From NCBI GenBank assembly GCA_015499995.1, contig JADNRV010000003.1, positions 868,001 through 932,000 on the forward strand: a stretch of DNA of 64,000 nucleotides, in the 5' to 3' direction. This document shows positions 10,308 to 23,970 of the stretch, piece after piece. The position numbers were made by a program, and so were the translations under genes. Position 1 is the stretch's first letter. Every line of letters begins with the position of its first letter. The notes beneath the pieces are model-generated. The model made no database searches. It was not told where the DNA came from and saw nothing but the letters and a program-made list of their open reading frames with translations. This DNA comes from Flammula alnicola (lineage: Eukaryota > Basidiomycota > Agaricomycetes > Agaricales > Strophariaceae).

Positions 10308-13300
10308 ATGTCTGGCACCCTCTCCAGCGATGGCGACACATCTTCCCGAGATCCGTTTCGCTTAGACCGTCTTGCGGATGAACTCGCAAATAGGGAATCT
10401 TCATATCATGCTACACAACGTCATTCGGATGAGTTTGACGGCGAAGAGCAAGGAGAACTCCCAGAACACATCCCATTATCGCATGATGACGAGTACCTGA
10501 CAGCTGAAGTCTTCAATGTAGAGGAATTCCTCCTTGCTCGGTCTCACACTTCCCTCCCTGATCTACGAGCAGAACTCCGTCAATACCTAGCGCATCTAAA
10601 GGAAGAGCTCGTCAAACTCATAAATGATGATTATGAGGCTTTCATCAGTCTCAGCACGGATTTACGCGACGAAGGCGCCCGTTTAGGACGACTGAAACAA
10701 CCGCTAGGGAGTTTGAAGGAAAATGTCCTTGTAAGATCGTGTTACCATCGTCTGCGTATGGTCTTTTCTGATCAACAGCCAACGTTGCATTTCCATAGGA
10801 ATCTAAACAAGAACTGCAGGCTATTCAAAATGAGATCCACGACAAACTTACCAAACGCGCCAGGCTGCGGGAAGAAAAGGTCAGTATCACTTGACATTCG
10901 ATATTTAACTTATTAACACCTATTGCAGGCGTTGTTACATCTCCTCCTCAAAATATCGGAGTATGTGACGAGACTGGAGTCCTTATTGCTGATTACCTCC
11001 CCGGAGCAGAGCACCAAAGAATCTATGGAACTCAACAGTACCAACTTCCTCGTTTATCCTGGCCACAACGATGAAACTTCCGATGAAAAGTTCGTTCTAT
11101 CTTACGATTTCATCTGCAATTCTGACAAATATTTTTAGATTTCGAGGAAATCGTGCCAAACATCTTGGCCGTGTTTCTGCGGAGTATACTCAACTGCTAT
11201 ACCACGTTCGCAAGGCTCGAGCTGAGAAGTGCGCATTTGTGAATGAAGTCCAATGGGTCTGTGGGCTCTCTTCTTTCTTGTGCGTTGGTTGTTTATTTCC
11301 AGTAGCGTATCGATAGGGTGCAATCCACATTGTCGTCGGATCTTGACCAACTCTTCGCCCAGGTCCTCACGTTATTAACCGACCCCAAAGGTGACAGCAG
11401 GGGAACTGAGTTGGAAAGGAGCAAGTGGATAGCTGATCTGACGGAATGTCTTCGGACATATGATGTCCTGGGTCTGTGGAGAGATGCAGAAGATGTTATC
11501 CGAAGGGAAGTTGTTCGTCCATTCGTGAAGAAGGTGATTCCTCTATTTTTTTCACACGCGACAATATGTTCATTTCTACGTGAAGACGATATATCCTGGT
11601 GCCTTAATGGCTCCTCCCTCGCCACTGGTCCCACACACGCCCTTTCATTTATCTGGTGGTCCAGATGCCATGCCTTCAGCCACCCCTGTACACCAAATAC
11701 CATATACCCCATTTACTGCATTTGTTCCAAAACAAGGTGTTCACAGGCTGTCTGGTTCTTCCTCCGATCTTCCTCAGGTCCACCTTTTAGAAGATGCGGA
11801 CGATTCTTTAGCAAGACTTTATAACCAACTCCTGCGTTTCGTCGAGCGTGATATCGGCCGACTCATGGATATTGCAGGAAAAATCAGTATGAAGACCTCA
11901 GAGGCGCGAACCGAGAACGGGGATGATCTGTCTCCGAACACTGACAACGGCGTCGGTGAAGGTAGCAAGGAATTTCAAATCCTGGCGAATGTTGTATGGG
12001 ACGAACTTGGGAGATCAATCATGGATGAAATTGGCGCCGTCGTATTTGCCGCAGGAAGGCCCAACGAATTTCGTAAAGTATGTCTATGATGTGGGCTGCG
12101 TAAAAGACCAGTCGTTAACGGTTTTATCCCGAAGCACTACGAAACCACTCAGGCTTTTTTTCGGACACTGGAACTTCTCGCACCCTCCATGGAAGCAGTA
12201 GAAGCTATGCGCCGCCATCCAACCTATCTTGCTTTTGAACGTCGATGGCAATTGCCCGTCTACTTTCAGTTGCGGTGGAAGGAAATTGTCGGCACATTAG
12301 AAGAGATGCTTTCTGCTGCTCGTTTAGAGCCAATTGCTCCCAAAGGTGCATCGGTGTCTTTTTTGCATTATGAACTGCTCTAATATATCTTAAGATGGAT
12401 CATTCGCTATGCCTCAGTCTTCTGCTACCTGGATTGCGATATCTGCCTGCTGGAGCTCGGATATATATATTCCAGAGCTTTCACATCGGTTCTGGAGGTT
12501 GACATTACAGGTTTGTCGGAAAGACAAGATTCGACTCAAATGCCGCTAATTATTGGCTAGATATTGAGTCGATATAAAGGGTGGATGGAGGAAAGTCTGG
12601 CAAGTATTGAAACTCTTTCGAGGGCCCCTCCCAGTGGCCAGCAGGAGAGAGTGAGATTTTATCCACCGATCTATGTGCAAGTCCTTACAGCACAACTTAT
12701 AGGTCGGAACACCCCCAAATCCACCACGTGCCTCTACACCGGGAGGAGATATCCCCTCAGCTGAAACCACCGCGGCAGACGATGCTTCATTGCGATACTA
12801 TGCAGCAGCCATTATTGACATCAAAATCATGGAGACTAATGTGCTCACTCTCTGGCGCCAAGTAATTTCTATGATGATGCCTGATACATCTGACGACGAG
12901 GAGTTTCAGACGGAAGGTCTGTCCTTATTCTGGTCATTATCAATATGTACTGACCCGTTGTGCACTTTTTACTTCAGATGCTCTTCGAGAAAGCATTTCT
13001 GCCCTCATCACCTTCGTTGCGCCTCTGTCAAGTAAAATAATTGCCATTTTGACAAAGCGATGCTGTGATGGCCTGCTTCCTGTCCGAAGCATTCCATCTC
13101 AGTTCAGAGCGATGTCTAATAAGCGCAATCCCACGGAACCAAGTTACTTCGTATCATCAATATTGCGCCCAGTGAAGCAGTTCTTCGCCATTGGTGTACC
13201 AGAAGGACCAGGAAGTCTCCTCAAGGATGTATTCTTGAAGAGCTATTCTACTGAAATCTTCAATAACGTGACGCAACGGTAAGTTGGCTCTGGTTCAAGC

Positions 13301-13590
13301 TGCTTACACTTCTAATCTGCGACCATAGATATATCAGCTACCTCGCCGCTATGAAGAAAACAGAGGAATCTTTGAAACGACTGAAGAAAGGCAAGAAGTC
13401 CACATTTTCTCTATTCGGAAATACTGCCAATGCCAACGATGAGGGGAAGGATGAGGAACGCATCCGCAGCCAAATGATTTTAGACGCAGATGCATTTGGG
13501 AAGGAAGGCGAATCACTGCATGTCGAGGTCGATACAAACCCGCATTTTCTGGTTTTGAAGGAAATGGTTTTTGCTACGGATCCAGAGTAA
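10308..13590 (+). CDS. COG2: Conserved oligomeric Golgi complex subunit 2
   Basis: COG2 belongs to lobe A of the COG tether, which captures retrograde vesicles at the Golgi. The N-terminal exon carries the family block: EVFNVEEFLLARSHTSLPDL, then LRQYLAHLKEELVKLINDDY, EAFISLSTDLRDEGARL and a coiled coil (KENVLESKQELQAIQNEI). The rest is a long helical-rod protein over about 12 exons. Its C-terminal domain includes SNKRNPTEPSYFVSSILRP, FNNVTQRYISYLAAMKKTEE and SLKRLKKGKKSTFSLFG. The start is ATG 10308, 294 bp after the DUF300 stop on the same strand; the stop is at 13588-13590, only 115 bp from the convergent VPS8 stop. Internal intron positions near 11.5-12.9 kb are approximate. Confidence 0.88.
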
Positions 13591-13705
13591 ATTATATCTA
13601 GGCGTCGTCAAACTGCTGACCTCATTATTCACATCGTAAATAACTCAATCAAGAGCTTCCCATGTGCATGTAAGTGAAATATACTTTAATAATCGACATA
13701 TAAAA

Positions 13706-16700
13706 TCATGTAGAATGTGTGTCCTCGGGAGGTCTACAACTCCGGTGAAATATGATCCCTGTCCGCGAAACTATGATAGCATGGTCGGATGTAGGGGAAG
13801 ATTCAACGGCTTGCGATGATTTGGTCTTCATCAAGGGTTTGCGGCAATATTGACACGCTCCACGCGCCGGTGCCCACCCATGAGCCCGCTCTCGAGTGAC
13901 TTGTGAAATTGTTTCAAAGAGGTCACGATCGACCAGGTGCTTCAACATGATTAGTGAGTCTTCATCTGAGCGGTAGGATTCCAGCATTCCAGTTAAGATA
14001 ATGCGGAATTCAGTGTAATGCGAACCAGTCGACGACGGTGTGGAGTTGACAAGGCGTTTAAAGAGACGGGGAAATGACACAGCGCTGGTAGATGTGATGG
14101 ATACAAGGGCACCAAACGTAGTTTGGACGAGAGAACGTAAGAAAGACAGAAGATTTTCTATTTCTCTCAACGAGGGCACCTTGCTGAGATTATCATCGTT
14201 GCTGAAATTGTCAGGCTGGTTAAGCGGATAAGAGCTAGCAATGACTTGGACGCTGTGGATCTGACTGTTCAACAGCTTAAACCACATGTCTTCTAGGGGT
14301 ACATCGGTTGCTGAGGATCCCTGAGAGTGTGCCATGCATATATCTCGACTAACATTTGCAATGGCCTTCAGGGAGTGTAGCTCGGAGGTGGCATCGAAAG
14401 ACTCCGCGTGCTTAGCAAGGTCATCCAGTATCTTGTGAGATATTCGCTTTTGGAACGCATCTGCCTTCACGAGAGCACCTTGGGGATCTCCTCGCCAATC
14501 TGTTGCCCACACGACAGCATCATAAACCTGATGAGATTCACAGGTTTCCATGATCTCCTCCAGATCAAGGGCGTCTTTGGTTATATACTGTAACGTGGGG
14601 ATGACATTTTCTGGATGGAAGCGACATTGGAGGGAGAAAAACATATGACGAAGCTCGCGAGGCAGATGCTGCGACGGTCCATTAGCACTTCTAACACCTT
14701 GATCTTCATCGTTCGAAGGAGCAGTTAAAAAAGTGCGCAGATATTCATAGCGACCGTTGTCCGCCGTTGTGTCGTCTCCAAAAGCCTGGAGCGCTTTGTT
14801 GTGTAAGTCGGGCACGAGCTTATCGAGTAGAAGGGCCGTTCCAGCAATATCTGCGTGTAAGAGCCGAGGAAGGGAATCGGAGACGATGGAGACCAAGTCG
14901 GCGGGGATTATGCCTTTGTTTGACCTAGAAGAGGCAGATAGGACCTCTTCAACCTTGCTTAAAACCTCCAATGGCGTTATATCAGGATCGTCCACGTAAG
15001 TCGACAAGAGTTTGGCCCATCGATGCTCGTGATAATGCCATGACCTAAGGATTCTGAAGAATCCAGCGTTTTCGAACAAGTGGATGATTCTGTCACTGTC
15101 ATGGGGGTTATATACAGAGAGAAGATACTCCGCGGCCAGCTGTCTATCTTCGCGAGTCTGTAAATCAGGATCTTCGGACAGACCGATTAAAATGTTGTGA
15201 AGGGAGGTCGGCGCGATCTCGAGGAATTGGGGGTATTTCGGGACGTTGCGAGCAATAAATATATTGACCATCGTGACGTCTTCTTGGGGTAGAAGGCTGG
15301 ACGCCATAATCTCGAGGATGATTCTAACGATGACGAGTCGATTGATGGGTTGATATTCATCGTTGAGGTAGGCATCCTCGAATGCGATGTCGAGTGAATG
15401 CAAAAAAGATTCGGAGTCAAATAATAGCAACTGTCGGACGTAAGGATATGTTGGCTCCACGCCGCCTTCTTCGTCAGAAGTCAATACCAGTTTACCCCCT
15501 TCGCCGGGTGGCCATATACTTGAGCGACCAAAAAATAGGAAATTGTACACATCTTTTTTTGCTTGAAAAGCCTCGTCCTCGTTTAGCGGTTCTTCACTAG
15601 GATATGTAAGTCCTGAGAGAACGTTTGCAAGATAAGGATATATCTTGTAGGCGTTGATAATGGTGGATTCCATCGACGAGTCGGCATCCAGAATTGTCCC
15701 TGTTCTGTACAAAAAGTCATCTCGGGAATTTCTGAACTTTCTGACCTTGCGAATAAGTCCAAGAAGTTCGACTACTGGGGCAACGTAATCTCGCATGGCA
15801 CGGGTATATATGTAGATGAGCGCGTCGTAGAGGTGGTATTGCTGACAGAGCTGTATGGCCTGGTTTAGATCGAGACAAGATGGGTCCATATGCCAAATAA
15901 TACGCTCCACAAGTTCCGGACGTCCATCTTCCGCGTGCAGCGCGACTAGTCGTTGAGTAATTCTAGGTGGCACATAATGGATTTCGTTTTCCAAAACAAA
16001 CGGCTCCAATTGCCGGAGGTAGATGGAGGAGATGCCAGAATCGTCGTATCGCTGGAAAAGGTCTTCAAAGAGATATTCGAAATCATCTAAGGCAATGGAT
16101 GCCCGACAGCATACGGTAGCGAGGCCCTCAAATAACGAGGTACGATCAACGCCTCTGTTGTCTGGAGTAATATGGGTACCATCCGTCATTCGATCTTCAG
16201 AGAAGGCGTAGTGGGTTGAGGCATCCATAAGGCTCTTCAATTTATCACCAATGACCTTCTTTCTTTCGGTAGGATCTTCCGGAAGGTTATTCCTATTTCC
16301 AGATGCCTCGTCAAGGTAATACGATCGGGTGAGGTCGATTGCTTTCAAGAAGTCGCCTTCGTCTACTAAGGAAAGAACACGGTCTGCCCATGTTAGCAGA
16401 GTGCCCACGGTCAATCGATCTTGTTTCTGTCATACTGATAAGTCTGAGTTGAGGGCAAAACAGTTGTACTTACAAGCATAAACATCTTCCCTTTGTAGAC
16501 ACGCAGACTGTGTGCTACTGAATCCATATCGGAGTCCATGGTACCATCTGCACGAATAGCCGTCGGTGAAATAAGGGATAGGCCGTCGAAATGCACCTCT
16601 TCAACGAGCCGGCACAACTTCATATCGTAAACACCAAGGTTGCCACGAGTAATAATGATGATTTGCTAATTCCACAAAGGTCAGAATACAGATCAGGTAG

Positions 16701-18729
16701 ATTAAAGCCAAGGAATGAACCTACATTATGATTTAACCATTGCATAGCCAAAATGTCATCATCAGCTGACCATTTGCCAAACTGTTCATGGGTAATTGTG
16801 CCAATGTTAACCTCGTTGGATTTTCCTGTTTTCGGGTTCTTTAAAAGTTGGTTGATTCGAGTTTCGACCACTGTGATGAGGTGAAGGGAGCTTCCCCAGG
16901 AATACGCAAGGATTGGAATAGTTTGAGCATCGCTCTTGACTTGATCTGCGGCATTTCCGGCATGAGTTGCATCGGAGACAAAGGAAGATTTGAGAATGCT
17001 TGGGAACCAAGCCAATGTCCCTATCCACTTTGATTTTGATCTCCATGATCCACCCTCATCAACTTCACGGGGACACTTAAACCATGTCCTGGGCGTTGGT
17101 TTCAAGCCGACCACTACCAGCTTTGTTGGAGTCAGGAGAGCCGTAACGTGATAGTTGTCAGTAGGATGCGGCGCAGTGCCTAAGGGGAGGGGTGCCATTG
17201 CCAGGACAGTATAACGAGTTCTTCGACGCGGAGGAATATCTACCGCTGCTGGAGAGAAGGCAGGAACAGAAGAGGACACAAGAGGAGTCTTCAAAGGTTC
17301 GCTTGGATAAGGCATCTCGGGATATCGACCAAGAATACGAAGAATATCCGATGCCTCCACAAAAAGAACCTTACCTAAAGAATGGAAGAAGGCAAGCCCA
17401 TGATCGTCTGCCGAGACGAGCGCAGTATGTCGTCCTGCTACGAAACCGATGCTGATAATCTTCGAGCCTTGCAAATGGCCTTCTTTGCGTCCTGACGATA
17501 CCGCCGCAAGAGTGGTCGGCGGAACTGATCTAACTGGATTTGGTAGTTGTTTGAGGTTATATAGTTGTATATATCCAGTAGCATGACCAGAAGCCACGAA
17601 AGTGTGATCATGAGACAGAGCGAGAGCTGTGACGGCTCCAAGCGAACTTCCTGGGAGAAATTTAGATAAATAGAATATTATAAGACAGCAAAAACAAACC
17701 TAGTATAGGGCTTTCACAAATGCATATGAGTGACTGCTTGAAATCATGCACAACGACCTTTCCCTCAGTAGTTCCAATGCATATCAATCCATTTGCAGCC
17801 AAGACCGTCGGTGAGCCCGGAAGCGGTGCCCCGAGTATGTTCGAGGCCTTTTGTGAAGCTTTGGAATACATCGTCTGGGTTATTGCTTGAAGGTCGGACC
17901 ACTTGAATACATTCTGGGCGTGTGATACTTGTTCGGCCTGTATGTCTCTTTGCTTCTCCGATGAATGCGTTTGCAGGTTCGAGATAGACGATACGCGGGA
18001 CATTGAGGAAAAACGTGACGGAGAAGGAGACATTCCGTCAAAGATATGCGAATGCGAGGTTGCAGAGCTTGCATTGGAAGTGACTCTTGATGACTGTGGA
18101 GTATAGGAGCGGAGTCGAGATACGGTAGGGTGGAGGAACGGCTTCGTAAGTTTAAAATAAGGTACTTTTGAATCGGGTGAAGACACTCTAGATTGAGGTG
18201 TCATTAATCCCGTTACGGAGGCGGAAAGGGAGTGTTCTGAGAAGACATCCTGCTATTCATGATATAATTATTTAGCCATCGTAATAGATATTGCATGGTA
18301 TCTACGCACCGGAGACTCAGCCTCAAAGTGAGAAGACGATTGTACTGGGGTATCATATACCAAGGACCTTTCCACCTCTAAAGCATCAACCTCCGATTCC
18401 TCTTCATGGTCTTGACCGAGAACGTCGCGCAATTGAGCTTTGTACCCAACGGATACATCGGCATCAACTCCGCTATATATAAAGCCCTCTTCTTCCTCTT
18501 CAGATTCGTTTCCTGGATGATTAGACTCTGAATCTTCTCCTTCAAAGAGCTCTTCCATATGCGTAGAGTAATCCCCAGGATATGTGAATTCGGCATCGTC
18601 TTCTTCGTTCGTAGATGGGTCGTCGTCAGAGATATTAGGTGCTCGAGACCCGGATGCATCCTCTCTTAGCCAAGGGTCCAGCGCGTCTGTGGAAGCCATG
18701 GTGGCCTTGACACGGTTGAGCAATGACAT
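13706..18729 (-). CDS. VPS8: Vacuolar sorting protein 8, CORVET complex subunit
   Basis: Vps8 is the Rab5/Vps21-binding subunit of the CORVET endosomal tether. The N-terminal exons are acidic and disordered (MSLLNRVKATMAST...). A beta-propeller region follows, with FVASGHATGYIQLYNLKQ and HTALVSADDHGLAFFHSLGK, both matching the WD-like block of Vps8. Then comes a single exon of about 900 codons (13706-16414) with the alpha-solenoid (TYPYVRQLLLFDSESFLHSL, VIPTLQYITKDALDLEEIME). The C-terminus has a RING-like zinc site, CQYCRKPL with a distal FHRSC; a full second metal pair is not obvious. The protein is about 1500 residues, normal for the family. Exons 2-5 lie at about 16411-18204. Confidence 0.9.
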
Positions 18730-18963
18730 ACAATCCGCGCCGCGTCACGGTATTTATTCGGGAACCCAATACCAATTAAGTGGCTGTGTAAAAGAACGGC
18801 TTTGTGCTGATTAAATAATTTCTGTGACACGGTGACAGAACTTGCCAATCTTGAAAGGAATTAGTCCAAGTTACAATAACATAGTATAAAACAAATGGGT
18901 AACCTAAAAGCAACTGAAAATAGGACGAATGTTACATGTTATCAGTACCGCAAGCTTCAATGG

Positions 18964-21072
18964 TCATGCTGCCAGCCTTCGTTCACGATCTCGGTTCTTG
19001 GCGCCTGGACCAAACCTCTCCTGAAATCCGATCAACTCCTCCATGAGTTCCTCCATCATCTTCATCGTCTGGGCGGACATTTCTAGTGCACTTTCAGACA
19101 TTAAATGGCTTTCAATTGCGTGCTTGTTGGGTTGATTTTGTTGTTCACTTGATGGAGCAGGTTCGCAGACCGCCATTGAGACATCGGCGTTGTTTGACAC
19201 AGCAGGATCCTCGGATGTGTCATTTGATTCAGCCAGAGCCCCCGCTTGTTCTCGAAGCGACTTTTCCAGAGCCTCCCGTCTTCGGCCACGATCGAGGGCG
19301 CTCGCCTGCTCTCGTCCGACCCATTCGACAAGAGCCCGAACTCGTTTGTTCATGTCGCCGACACTCGTTCGCTTTGCCGGCCATTTCACTTTCACACCTC
19401 TTTCCATCGTTCTTTCGGCACTCTCTCCTCTGGAACCCGCACCGCCAGCATTGGAGCCACCCGCACGCACTTCCAAAGGTTGTGGGGTGTCCGATGGCAG
19501 CATTTGCTCAAGATGCGACAGGTAGTCCGGAAGGTTCCAAGATGTGAACAATGTCTGCTGAGACACGGCGTACGCATGCGAGTTGCGATAGGCACGAGCA
19601 TCAGCAGCACTGACCCCCGGTTGCTGGCCACTTCCGCCAGCGCCGGACTGATTACGCCTTGTCCCATGTTCATGATTAGCCGCTCCAGAACCGTGCGATA
19701 CGGTCTGTGATAAAGGTGGGCGTTTGATTGCGTTAGAGCCTTTGGCGCGAGAGTTATTCCCTGGTCGTTTACCAGATGTACTGACCGCTATTCAGGTAGA
19801 CGATTTGTCACTAGGTGCATTGCATATTAGGAAGAATGTACACACCTTCTTCCAATTCAACAGCTGCAACCTCAACCGTCGCAGCTTTGCGGCCTCCTCG
19901 CTTATGCCTGCCTCCAGAAGGTTTGGATGCCTGGGTTGTTGGCTTTTCAGTGGCAGGAAGATCAACGGGTGGTGCTGTTCCGCTTTGACCGTCTGACGCT
20001 GTAGATGCTGATCGAGTTCTCTTTTTAGAATTACTGAGAGAAGTGTATAAGCGAGCATTCTCAACTGCACAGATAACACCTACTTGTCATCATCCGCGCG
20101 CTTTCTTTTCTTTTTACCATTCTCACTGGCTTCTGGGATGGGTATGTTGGCATCTTCGACGGTGTCCTGAACAGCAGCTGCTTCGGCGGCAGTTGCTTCG
20201 ATTATTTCTTTCAGACTTTCGTCGAAAGCCGCATCCCTGCTGTTCATAGTATTTCTGCGTTTTGAGGGTTGTTTCAAGAGATGGGATGGTGAGTGGGATC
20301 GAGAGACACGCGAGTTGACGGTGGGATCTTGTCGTGAAGTCGCTGAAGTCTGTCTGGGCCTCTTCGCCAGTTTCCTGCGATTCAGTTAGCATCATATGCA
20401 TTCAAGTAAGTATGAACGACTCACTTGAGAAGTTCGACATGCATTTCAGGTTTACACAGCTCGCAGTAGTAGTCATCATCATGAACTTGGTCTTCAGATT
20501 GATATCCCATACATAGGCCATGTTGCCATACTTTGCAGGTTTCACATTGAACCATGAATTCACCGGCATCGGGATCGTCCTCTATTTGAATAAAAGTGAT
20601 TAAAAGGGAGCGGAAAAGAAGGACGTGTGCAAGCCGTACCAGCGCTGCCGCACACACATCGCGTAATGCCCTGCTCTTCCTCTTCTTCTTGAGCATCCTG
20701 GGCTTGACCATCGACTGAGGCGGCATCTGCATCCCCATGATTCGCGCTGTTCGGCTGTTTGTCCTTGTCCTTCGCCTTTCTTTTCGCCTTGCTATTGTTG
20801 CTCCCATTGTTAGAGCCTGACGAGGCTGCTGAGGCTCCGCCATGTTGTTTACGATCTTCGACAGCGTCATCGTAATCTTCCTGTTTGAGCTTCTTGTTGC
20901 GGTTGTTAGTCGAGGAAGAAGTGGTACGGGATGAGCTGGCCTTCTCTCGGGATGGCTGGTCGGAGTCGGGGGATTTGGAGGCACTGGCAGAGACTGAAGG
21001 TGCTGAACGGCGACCTGAACGCCTAGTTTCTCGTGGAGATAGAGGTGGACCCATTGTGGCAGTCTGAGCCAT
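18964..21072 (-). CDS. PHD-finger protein, Cti6-like (Rpd3L histone deacetylase complex)
   Basis: The PHD finger is split by an intron: GITRCVCGSAG, then DPDAGEFMVQCETCKVWQHG, LCMGYQSEDQVHDD and DYYCELCKPEMH. The Cys4-His-Cys3 ligands and the DAGEFMVQC spacing match Cti6, a subunit that binds methylated H3K4 and links the Rpd3L deacetylase to chromatin. The remainder is disordered and rich in Ser, Ala and Lys/Arg, with nuclear-type basic runs (NGKKKRKRADDDK). A conserved C-terminal helix follows (MKMMEELMEELIGFQERFG). The start is ATG 21070-21072 (MAQTATMG), and the stop is at 18964. Roughly six exons. Assignment to Cti6 is by PHD sequence and architecture. Confidence 0.8.
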
Positions 21073-21214
21073 TCTTGGGGGGAAAGTCGAGGAAATGAGG
21101 GCGGACTAGTTAGTGAACAAGTGTCGACCACTTCGGGGGAATGCAACTCGTTTGCGATAGACAGACATTGCACAAGGAAGCTGGTCACGTGAGTATAGGG
21201 CTTCCCGATCCGAT

Positions 21215-21958
21215 AGGACCCCTGATAATCCTGGGGAAACTCAGATACGGATCCACCTCAAAACCGCGGCCGGAGGCCGCGGAACCCGGATACTGTTACT
21301 GATAGCGTCCACCTATGGTCAACATTGCTAGCCTCAAACATAGATCCAAAGTCCACCTATAAACCTTGAACGTCAACCCAACCTGGATACCGTCCACCTA
21401 TTGTCGACCGTGGCCCATGATGGGCCAGTGGCCTGCCCTGATCGGTCTCAGTGCAACATTGGACCAACACCAACCAGAACAATGCTTAACCGTTAGTTGG
21501 GCCACCTGGGACCTCTGACGACTTTTTTGATACAGTGCCCAACAATGCCATACTTCTGTAGCTATAATAAATTCTTTCTGCGTGGAATTGGGAATTTGTT
21601 TGCTTTACATGAATCTCTCCACGATGCATTAGCTGTGTTGCCCTGCCAGTGGAAAGAAGGGAAATGAGGGTAATGATGGAGATATATAGTAGCTTTTTAT
21701 GATACATACCATGGCTAAAGCCTGCAGAGAGCTTTCGTGTATGCTTACAGGGCTGAGGAATTTTTTTTAGGATTTTTAGAAATTTTGGGAGATTTTTTTG
21801 AACTCGGATACATAGTCCACCTAAAACTGGGCGAAATTTTGAGTCGGGTACAAAGTCCACCAAAAAATCCGCCCCAAACGCAAAAATTGTGTCCACCCAT
21901 TTTCCGCCCAAAATCGCTGATTTTGTATCTGAGTTCCCTCAGGATTATCAGGGGTCCT
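21215..21958. mobile_element. 744 bp non-autonomous inverted-repeat (MITE-like) element, 8 bp TSD
   Basis: The ends are inverted repeats of 34 bp with two mismatches; each starts AGGACCCCTGATAATCCTG. The copies are 21215-21248 and, inverted, 21925-21958. They are flanked by a perfect 8 bp direct repeat, GATCCGAT (21207-21214 and 21959-21966). An 8 bp duplication fits hAT-like (also P-like) transposases. No protein is encoded, so it must have been moved in trans. A GC-rich hairpin (CCGCGGCC-gga-GGCCGCGG) lies just inside the left end. Seven copies of a GTCCACCT-like word sit near both ends, all on the same strand. The element lies between the divergent starts of the PHD gene and ILV1. Confidence 0.85.
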
Positions 21959-22041
21959 GATCCGATTCGATCATCGCTAAGTATGGAACGGGAATATTTT
22001 CGAAGTCAACCACCTGAAAAGTTCTCTATCATCCATCCAAA

Positions 22042-23970
22042 ATGGCCCCAGCAGCGACGCTAGAATATGCTTCCAATGCACCTCAGCCTCTACAATACCC
22101 TCGTTTGGCCAAACACCATTTACTTTCATCTGCCACCCCGGACTATATCAGGTTGATCTTGACTGCCAAGGTCTACGAAATCTTGAAGGAGACCCCTCTT
22201 GTTCTCGCCACAAATCTCAGTGCAAAGCTTGGGAATCAGATATGGCTAAAACGAGAAGATCTTCAAGAGGTCTTCAGCTTCAAAATACGTGGAGCTTATA
22301 ATTTTATGGCGAGTTTGACCGACGAAGAGCGATGGAAGGGTGTTATCACATGTAGTGCTGGTTAGTGTGCGTATTCTATTAGCGTATGACATCCTCCTCA
22401 TAGATTGTTTTGTATTATCTTCCGAATTATCATTATATTAACATTTTGCATTTTACGCAGGGAATCATGCACAAGGAGTCGCCCTTTCTGGCGCTCGTCT
22501 CGCTATCCCGTGCACCATCGTTATGCCCGAGGGCACTCCAGAAATCAAAGTCCGCAATGTGGCCCGCCTCGGTGCAAAGGTCGTATTGCACGGGGCAGAT
22601 TTCGATGAAGCCAAGATTGAATGTGCACGCCTGGCCGCCGTGCATGGTCTTGTCTTCGTCCCTCCGTACGATGATCCCTTGGTTATTGCAGGACAGGGAA
22701 CCGTTGGAATGGAGATTTTAAAACAATTGCCAGATTCAGACCAACTCAGTGCCATATTTGCATCGGTGGGTGGAGGAGGGCTGGTTGCGGGTATCAGCGA
22801 ATATGTGAAGCGAATCGGAAGCCCAACTACCAAAGTCGTAGGCATCGAAACTGTTGATGGAGATGCCATGGCACAGAGCCTAGAAAAAGGCGAAAGAGTT
22901 ACTCTCAACGAAGTCGGACCTTTCAGCGATGGTACGGCAGTGAAGATCGTAGGAGAGGAACCATTCAGAATCTGCAAGCAACTTCTCGACGGAATCGTTA
23001 AAGTCGACAACGACGAAATCTGCGCTGCCATTAAAGATATTTTTGAAGGTACGCCGCACAGGCATGCCTCTTGTGGCATATTTTGACATCCAATTTTAGA
23101 GACGCGTTCCATCACCGAGCCAGCAGGAGCTCTCGCTCTCGCTGGCCTGAAACGGTATATCATCCAAAACAACTTGATAGGCGCTCAGAAGAAATTCGTT
23201 GCCGTCATCAGCGGCGCAAATATGAATTTTGACCGTCTGCGCTTTGTTGCAGAACGTGCAGAGCTGGGAGAGGGCCGAGAGGCTCTCCTCAGCGTCGATA
23301 TACCGGAACGTCCGGGCAGGCGAGTACTTAAATTGATTATCCAGCATACCCTAAAACATATATGCATAGTTTCATCCAATTACATTCCATTATCCATCCT
23401 CGTTCCGTCACGGAGTTCATATATCGCTACAACATCTCAGGCGACAGGGCCCATGTTTTGTTATCATTCAAACTTAGATCAAGCTCTCGGGAGGAAGAGG
23501 TTTCCGAAGTGCTGTCTGCCCTTGAAAAGGAAGACATGAAAGGGTTTGATATCAGTGACGATGAGATGGCTAAAAGTCATGTAAGATACATGATTGGAGG
23601 CTGTCAGAAGGTAGCGAACGAAAGGATATTTAGATTTGGTGAGTTGTATTCTCCTCGAACCCTGGCTAAATCTGATATCTTCCGAACAGCGTTCCCGGAG
23701 CGACCCGGAGCGCTTCGTAAATTCCTTCTTGGTCTTCATCATGGTTGGAACATATCTCTATTCCATTATCGCAATCATGGCGCCGGTGAGTCGCTCGTTC
23801 TCAGTAGTACGCATAAGCCTGACTATGTTGTAGACCTTGGAAAAGTTCTTGCTGGAATTCAAGTGCCAGAAGAAGACTCGGCAGAATTCGACGAATTCTT
23901 GAAGAAACTTGATTATTCATATGTAGAAGAAACTCAGAACAGTGTGTACAAACGCTTTTTGCAAGGCTAG
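22042..23970 (+). CDS. ILV1: Threonine deaminase (L-threonine ammonia-lyase), biosynthetic
   Basis: This PLP enzyme converts threonine to 2-oxobutanoate and ammonia, the first committed step of isoleucine synthesis, in mitochondria. The PLP lysine is in [13 protein letters not shown], followed by [18 protein letters not shown], the phosphate-binding GGGGLVAG and the [16 protein letters not shown] block. Two C-terminal ACT-like regulatory domains follow ([20 protein letters not shown] and [15 protein letters not shown]), which in the family sense isoleucine and valine. The start is ATG 22042 and the stop is at 23968-23970, KRFLQG. Introns are near 22362-22460, 23050-23098, 23319-23360 and 23639-23690. 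No clear cleavable mitochondrial presequence was checked. Confidence 0.93.
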
